Part shown: one piece after another, positions 58,645 to 64,000 of the stretch | How positions within the stretch are numbered: the stretch's first letter is position 1 | How the letters are laid out: each line of letters starts with the position of its first letter | Origin: Wyeomyia smithii | Lineage: Eukaryota > Arthropoda > Insecta > Diptera > Culicidae | NCBI RefSeq assembly: GCF_029784165.1 | Contig: NC_073696.1 | Span: 48,553,315 to 48,617,314 of the forward strand | Direction: 5' to 3' | Length of the DNA stretch: 64,000 nucleotides | The notes under the pieces: model-generated | Database searches by the model: none | What the model was told of the DNA's origin: nothing | The model's input: only the letters and a program-made list of their open reading frames with translations | Made by a program: the position numbers and the translations under genes

Positions 58645-60029
58645 AACACCAGAAATGCATCTGAACTCTTGTGAAGCAGAGCTAGCACGAACTTGGGTTC
58701 AACACGCATCCAGTGTTATGGCCCGTTAAAATACAATTTGCTACCTTAAGAACTAAAACTAATAACTAATACTATCCTGTTTAAAATCAAACTGAAGCAA
58801 CACTTAATTTGAAATACAAACGAATATATATTTTAGTTGCGCCAACCTTTTTGTGAATGTAGGTTTTTCTGATTCCTGCTGGTTTTTTCCTGCATCTTTA
58901 ATTGTTAATTAGTGTAGTTTGTCTTTGCCTTTGTAGTAACGTTTATCACTAAACCTTAATTTTTTTTTTGTTATTGTATGTGATTCTATTCAGGGGAACA
59001 AAGTTCCAGTGGGATATCACCTAGTTGTTTGCCTATTGTTAAATTCTCCGCGTATTGTTTTTCTTTTTGCTATTAGTCAGTGTTCACTACCAGGGGGCTC
59101 CAGTGTGATCTTTGTGGAGGTCAGTGGAGGGTTTGAAAAAACTGTCAGTAATGCCGTTGGTGTTGATTTAGGCAAGCGTGCACACACATTAGCAAAGACA
59201 AGAACCGTTTCACGAAAACAAGTTAGTAGGCAAGAAAGTCACATAGTGGCGCATCAGTGTAACGTTTCGAATAAGGACGATTTTTCAGGATTTTTCTTCG
59301 AAGAAGCACGTCTGTTTGTCTGTGCTACAAGAGTCAGGTAACTTGCTCTAGTCATCTTTGATAAAAAGCATTGGGAATCATAAAGAGTGTACGGAATCAA
59401 ATTACATCAATTTTAAACGACTGTAACTTTTACAAAATTCTAAGAAAATTGTGGTTCCAACTAATTTGTTCGGCACCTACTGGACATTTTCTGCAGAAGA
59501 TAATCTTCTGGCCTTTCTGCTATTTTTGGCAGCAGGGTACGCGACGACTGTCAACTGAGTTAAAAGGAGAAAAGCCAGGGGGGATTTACCGCTGTCAAAT
59601 TTCATATATGTGTGCGTTATCGCAGACCAACTCTGGTCCATGAAGTTTGATAAATTACCCATGTGACGATAAAACATCATCAATTTTCGTCAAAAACTTG
59701 TTGCTGTCCCAAAACTTCACTACGGAACGCATTATTATTAAAGGTTTTCCGCGATTTCTCGAGTTTTGTGAAAAGAGAACGTTCCATTTTACTTCGATCA
59801 AAACGACAAAAACCAAAACATACAGACGCATTGTTGCCAAATGTGTTGGTCACGGTTTCACGATATCTGACAGATAGATTACCCCTGAGAAAAGCACATC
59901 AGAGCCACCACCGCTGCGGTGGGAATATTCCGCATAAATGAATTTTGAATTGACTGTTATTTTGATCACGAGAATGAATTTCGTGGTGCACCTGTTTGTC
60001 TGTTTTGTAGATACTGCATAAGTTGCACT
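58645..60029. other. unassigned, partly related to the reverse-transcriptase leader
   Basis: 59,100-59,370 contains GTCAGTAATGCCG, GCAAGCGTGCACA and AGTCAGGTAACTTGCTCTAG. These resemble the leader at 54,370-54,430 and a segment at 35,955-35,980. No intact gene is present. Confidence 0.4.
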
Positions 60030-60690
60030 TTGCTGCAAGTGCAATCATTGCGAAGATGGAGTCGGAAGAACAGAAGAGGCGTAAAGAAATTTTGCGCGTA
60101 TCCAAGTTTTTCTCATCGTGCTATCAGCAGGAAGCTGGGAATGGTTCAATCCACGATAACTCGCGTTTTAAATCGGTACAACGAACGTTTGACCAACGGC
60201 CGGAAAAACGTGAATTACACACGTACAAAGTTCAAAAGGCGCCGAATCACAATGAACTGCAGAATACGGTGGCGAAAACACGTGCACGAAAGCTCTACAC
60301 CCAGATGTTGACGGAACCACATTACCTCGTTATGGATGACGAGACTTATGTAAAAGCAACATCAGTAGCTCTAGTACATCCCCATTCGTGACAACCGGGA
60401 CGGTCAGTACTTGGGATACTTGAAGGAATACCTACAAAAGCATTTACTTCCACTTCTGAGGTCACAAAATGGTCCTACAACTCTCTGGCTGGATTAAGTT
60501 TCGTGTCATAACTCGAAAAATATTTTGGAGTGGTACGAGAATAAGGAAGTCTATTTCCTACCGAAGCATCTCAATCAACCGTACGCACCTGAACTGCGTC
60601 CAACTGAGGACCTATGGGCCATAATGAGGCAGGCACTACGTAAGCATTCTAAAAAAGTAAAATAGAAGGAGGATATGAAGCGAAAATGGA
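60030..60690 (+). pseudogene. DD37E-type mariner transposase relic
   Basis: The helix-turn-helix SHRAISRKLGMVQSTITRVL is in one frame. A second frame gives KLYTQMLTEPHYLVMDDETY, holding the first catalytic D. After a break come NRDGQYLGYLKEYLQKHLLP, TTLWLD-stop-VSCHNSKNIL (second D) and APELRPTEDLWAIMRQAL (E). Counting the stop as one residue, 37 residues separate the second D from the E, the ITmDD37E spacing known from mosquitoes. It is inactivated by frameshifts and a stop. Confidence 0.78.
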
Positions 60691-61171
60691 CTTCCACACA
60701 AAAAAACTATTATATTTTTAAGATTTTCAATTCATTCAAAATCATTTAGTCAATAAAATCGTCAAAATACAACACAAAAAATATTTTGTTGTTGTAAAAG
60801 CTTGATAATAAGTTATTTTATCCAATCTTGATGTATTATTATGCAAAAGTAATAGGAATAGCCAAAATATGGACTGACCCACAATTGTGCACCGCAAAAT
60901 GTATCATTACTAATTAAAATAAAACCATGGGTAAAAAATGGCTTAGTTTTGTGAAAATAGACGTTAGTAGCTTAAGTATTTATGATAAATATTAGTAAAT
61001 AATGAGTATGTGTGTCCAATCACAAATGGTGACTTCTCAACACTGTTAGAAATTTGTAATTTTAATTGTTAGGATTTGTTTGCTTTCGCAATTAGGACTT
61101 ATCATTCGTAGGGATTTAAACCTACTTGTCAGAAAAGGGGAAGTAAACTTACAACTAACTTAATTGCTAAC
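60691..61171 (-). other. 3' flank / 3' UTR of the Jockey-type element
   Basis: On the minus strand this follows the ORF2 stop. It is AT-rich without a gene. The exact 3' end of the retrotransposon was not resolved. Confidence 0.45.
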
Positions 61172-63832
61172 TTATTGGCTATAAAGAGAGCTTATCGTAG
61201 CAATTGAGGATTGCAACGATTTTTGTCGAAAATTGTTAATAATTTTATTTGACATAGCTTCTAATGGTTCAACACCAGTAAGTCTATGTAATTCGAGTGT
61301 ACCAAACCAAGGAGGACGCTTCAAAATCATTTTCAGAATTTTATTCTGAATCCTTTGGAGCGTTTTCTTCCTTGTTGAACAGCAACTTGACCAGATCGGT
61401 ACAGCATAAAGCATTGCTGGTCTAAAAATTTGTTTGTAAATCAAAAGTTTGTTCTTTAAACAAAGTTTAGAATTCCTGTTAATGAGAGGATATAAACATC
61501 TCGTATATTTGATGCACTTGGCTTGTATACTCTCAATGTGCTCTTTGAAAATAAGTTTTTTATCATAAATTAGTCCCAAGTACTTAACCTTGTCGGACCA
61601 ACTTAAAATAACCCCATTCATCTTGACAACGTGATTATTGTTTGGCTTGAGGAAAGAAGCCCTAGGTTTATGCGGAAAAATTATCATTTGAGTTTTAGAA
61701 GCATTGGGAGAGATTTTCCACTTTTGCAAGTAGGAAGAAAAAATATCTAAACTTTTCTGCAATCGACTGCATATGACACGAAGACTTTTTCCTTTTACGG
61801 AAATGCTTGTGTCATCGCAGAACAATGACTTTGTGCATCCTGGAGGCAAATCAGGAAGATCTGAAGTGAATATGTTGTACAGGACTGGACCCAAGACTGA
61901 ACCTTGAGGCACACCTGCTCTGACAGGAAATCTATCAGATTTTGAATTCTGATAGACAACCTGCAGAGTTCGATCAGTAAGATAATTTTTTAAAATTTTG
62001 ATAAGGAAAATTGGAAAATTAAAAGTTTGCAATTTCGCAATCAAACCTTTATGCCAAACACTGTCGAATGCTTTTTCTATGTCTAAAAGAGCAGCTCCAG
62101 TGGAATAACCTTCAGATTTGTTAGCTCGTATCATATTAGTAACTCTGAGCAATTGATGAGTTGTGGAATGCCCATGGCGAAATCCAAACTGTTCATTTGC
62201 AAAAATTGAATTTTCGTTGATGTGTGACATCACTCTGTTAAGAATAACTCTCTCAAACAGTTTACTTATTGAAGAAAGCAAACTGATTGGTCGATAACTT
62301 GAAACTTCAGCTGGGTTCTTATCCGGTTTTAAAATGGGAGTAATTTTTGCATTTTTCCATAATTTGGGAAAATATGCAATTTTGAAGCAGCAATTGAAAA
62401 TTTTCACTAAAAAATCCATTGTGCTCTCAGGGAGATGTTTGATTAGTATATTAAAGATTCCATCGTCACCAGGTGCTTTCATATTTTTGAAATTTTTAAT
62501 AATTGATTTAATCTCATTCAAGTTAGTTTCAATTATTTCTGCAGGTAAAAAATTCTGGGAAGAAATTAAATCAAATTGACGTGTGACTTCATTTTCAATT
62601 GGACTCACAAAATTCAAATTTGAGTTATGAACACTCTCAAACTGCTGAGCAAGTCTTTGAGCCTTTTGTTCATTGGATACAAGAAAACGTTCACCATCTT
62701 TTAAAACTGGAATAGGCTTTGAAGGTTTCTTAAGAATCTTCGACAGCTTCCAAAATGGTTTTGAATATGGTTTCAATTTTTCAACTTTAGTCTCAAAATT
62801 TTGATTTCTCAGAAGAGTAAATCTATGTTTAATCTCTTTCTGTAAATCTTTATAAATAGTTTTAAAAACAGGGTCACGAGAACGTTGATATTGACGTCTG
62901 CGGACATTTTTCAAACGAATTAGAAGTTGAAGATTTTCGTCAATTATTGGTGAATCGAATTTCACTTGAGCCTTTGGAACAGAATAATTCCTGGCATCAA
63001 CAATTGCACATTTTAATGCTTCCAAAGCGGAATCAATATTCACTTCGTTTTGCAAATCAAGCTCATTATTGAAATTTCTCTCAATATAATTTTTGTATCT
63101 TTCCCAATTAGCTTTGTTATAATTAAAAACAGAGCTCATAGGGTTTAAAACTGATTCATGTGATAAAGAAAAAGTTATTGGAAGATGGTCAGAATCAAAG
63201 TCAGCATGTGTGATCAAATCACTACATACATGACTTTGATCTGTCAGCACCAAATCAATTGTTGAAGGGTTTCTTACAGAAGAAAAGCATGTAGGACTAT
63301 TCGGAGACAAAATAGAATAGTATCCTGAAGAACAATCATTGAATAAAATTTTGCCATTGGAATTACTTTGAGAATTATTCCATGAACGATGTTTAGCGTT
63401 AAAATCGCCGATTATGAAAAATTTCGAACGATTTCTGGTGAGTTTTTGTAAATTACCTTTAAAATAATTTTTGAGCTCGCGTGTGCATTGAAATGGTGAA
63501 TATGCTGCGGCAATAAATAAAATCCCAAGTTCAGTTTGAACTTCAATTCCCAAAGTTTCAATAACTTTCGTCTCAAGATGGGGAAGAGCACGATGTTTGA
63601 TTCGGCGATGAATAACAATTGCAACTCCACCGCCGGAACCCTGAATCCTATCATATCTATGAACCACGTAATTGGGATCATATTTTAATTTTATGTTAGG
63701 TTTCAAAAATGTTTCAGTAATAATTGCAATATGCACATTATTTACTGTTAAAAAATTAAAAAGCTCATTCTCATTGGCCTTCAATGAGCGAGCATTCCAA
63801 TTTAATATTTTAATTGTTTTATTTAAAATCAT
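61172..63832 (-). CDS. Jockey-clade (Juan-like) retrotransposon ORF2, intact
   Basis: The uninterrupted frame of 886 codons encodes endonuclease plus reverse transcriptase. Endonuclease: NWNARSL near residue 11, catalytic E40 in IITETF, GDFNAKHRSW at 142-151, and SDHLPI near 214. Reverse transcriptase: SYRPISLLSSISKLFERVIL (512-531), FGFRHGHSTTHQLL, DIEKAFDSVWHKGL (584), AGVPQGSVLGPVLYNIF (639) and the catalytic FCDDT (671-675), a variant of the usual FADD. The C-terminal RIQNKILKMIL and PPWFGTLELHRLT resemble Juan elements of Aedes and Culex. The start ATG overlaps the ORF1 stop by 14 bp, as is usual. The element copies its RNA by target-primed reverse transcription in the nucleus. Length and intactness suggest a young copy. 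Confidence 0.92.
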   Translation of the reverse strand: MILNKTIKILNWNARSLKANENELFNFLTVNNVHIAIITETFLKPNIKLKYDPNYVVHRYDRIQGSGGGVAIVIHRRIKHRALPHLETKVIETLGIEVQTELGILFIAAAYSPFQCTRELKNYFKGNLQKLTRNRSKFFIIGDFNAKHRSWNNSQSNSNGKILFNDCSSGYYSILSPNSPTCFSSVRNPSTIDLVLTDQSHVCSDLITHADFDSDHLPITFSLSHESVLNPMSSVFNYNKANWERYKNYIERNFNNELDLQNEVNIDSALEALKCAIVDARNYSVPKAQVKFDSPIIDENLQLLIRLKNVRRRQYQRSRDPVFKTIYKDLQKEIKHRFTLLRNQNFETKVEKLKPYSKPFWKLSKILKKPSKPIPVLKDGERFLVSNEQKAQRLAQQFESVHNSNLNFVSPIENEVTRQFDLISSQNFLPAEIIETNLNEIKSIIKNFKNMKAPGDDGIFNILIKHLPESTMDFLVKIFNCCFKIAYFPKLWKNAKITPILKPDKNPAEVSSYRPISLLSSISKLFERVILNRVMSHINENSIFANEQFGFRHGHSTTHQLLRVTNMIRANKSEGYSTGAALLDIEKAFDSVWHKGLIAKLQTFNFPIFLIKILKNYLTDRTLQVVYQNSKSDRFPVRAGVPQGSVLGPVLYNIFTSDLPDLPPGCTKSLFCDDTSISVKGKSLRVICSRLQKSLDIFSSYLQKWKISPNASKTQMIIFPHKPRASFLKPNNNHVVKMNGVILSWSDKVKYLGLIYDKKLIFKEHIESIQAKCIKYTRCLYPLINRNSKLCLKNKLLIYKQIFRPAMLYAVPIWSSCCSTRKKTLQRIQNKILKMILKRPPWFGTLELHRLTGVEPLEAMSNKIINNFRQKSLQSSIATISSLYSQ

Positions 63833-64000
63833 TGCTAAATTTTAAATTAGAAACAATTTTAATAGTAAAATTTGTGCCTATTTGAATGGCTTCAAACATT
63901 GATTTTGCCTGCAACATGGCGTTCATAAGATCGAACATTGCCTGTTGCAAAAAAGAAAGTTTACCTGCCGTAATAGGCCCCAGGCAGTTGACATTCGGAA
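63819..64000 (-). CDS. Jockey-clade retrotransposon ORF1, C-terminal end (partial)
   Basis: The minus-strand frame GPITAGKLSFLQQAMFDLMN continues FEAIQIGTNFTIKIV and ends SNDFK-stop. The stop at 63,819-63,821 lies 14 bp inside ORF2 (AATGATTTTAAATAA), in another frame. This is the tail of the gag-like RNA-binding protein. The zinc knuckles lie beyond the window. Confidence 0.75.
   Translation of the reverse strand, partial: PNVNCLGPITAGKLSFLQQAMFDLMNAMLQAKSMFEAIQIGTNFTIKIVSNLKFSNDFK

Overview
This is eukaryotic, AT-rich, repeat-dominated DNA and looks like a mosquito genome, most likely Aedes. The grounds are a Juan-like Jockey-clade retrotransposon, a Ty3/gypsy element, DD37E-type mariner relics, tRNA-headed SINEs, many TA-flanked inverted-repeat elements, insect-type host genes and a 16-kb intron packed with repeats. 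Nothing bacterial (operons, ribosome binding sites, CRISPR) is present. The species call is inference.

Host genes form a small fraction. (1) On the minus strand near 7.2-8.6 kb are two exons of a PDGF/VEGF-receptor (Pvr)-like immunoglobulin ectodomain. The second exon is split by an 840-bp Tc1-type element whose removal, with one TA, restores a 345-nt exon in frame. (2) On the plus strand, four phase-0 exons at 23,082-39,960 encode a secreted 176-residue protein resembling MD-2-related lipid-recognition (ML/DUF1091-type) proteins. It has an Inr+DPE promoter 116 bp upstream, a 16.2-kb first intron and a poly(A) signal at 40,012. (3) On the minus strand at 50.8-51.5 kb is the C-terminal end of an outer-dense-fibre 3 (ODF3/CIMAP, SHIPPO-repeat)-like gene with two possible alternative last exons. 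(4) An orphan signal-peptide exon lies at 3,157-3,229.

Layout: 1-3.1 kb holds hairpin-rich unassigned sequence. At 3.6-5.5 kb is a TA-flanked element with iterated motifs. At 7.2-8.6 kb are the Pvr-like exons. At 8.9-11.0 kb are degenerate long repeats. At 11.4-17.0 kb a Ty3/gypsy retrotransposon sits inside a TA-flanked inverted-repeat element. At 19.3 and 20.9-22.4 kb are further inverted-repeat elements. At 23-40 kb lies the ML-like gene, whose giant intron holds a 174-bp satellite, SINEs and mariner relics. At 43-47.8 kb are a pogo-like element, a SINE, a LOA-clade endonuclease fragment and a fold-back element. At 49-50 kb is a mariner relic. At 53.4-57.5 kb is a 2,059-bp tandem duplication carrying a non-LTR reverse-transcriptase fragment, with another TA element nested in it. 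At 60 kb is a DD37E mariner relic. At 61.2-64 kb is an intact Jockey-clade ORF2 plus the ORF1 tail.

The genes do not form a pathway. The main story is transposon stratigraphy: elements inserted in exons, in each other and in repeats, with target duplications still readable. Several TA-flanked elements carry many copies of their own end motif. I saw no clear new molecular system.
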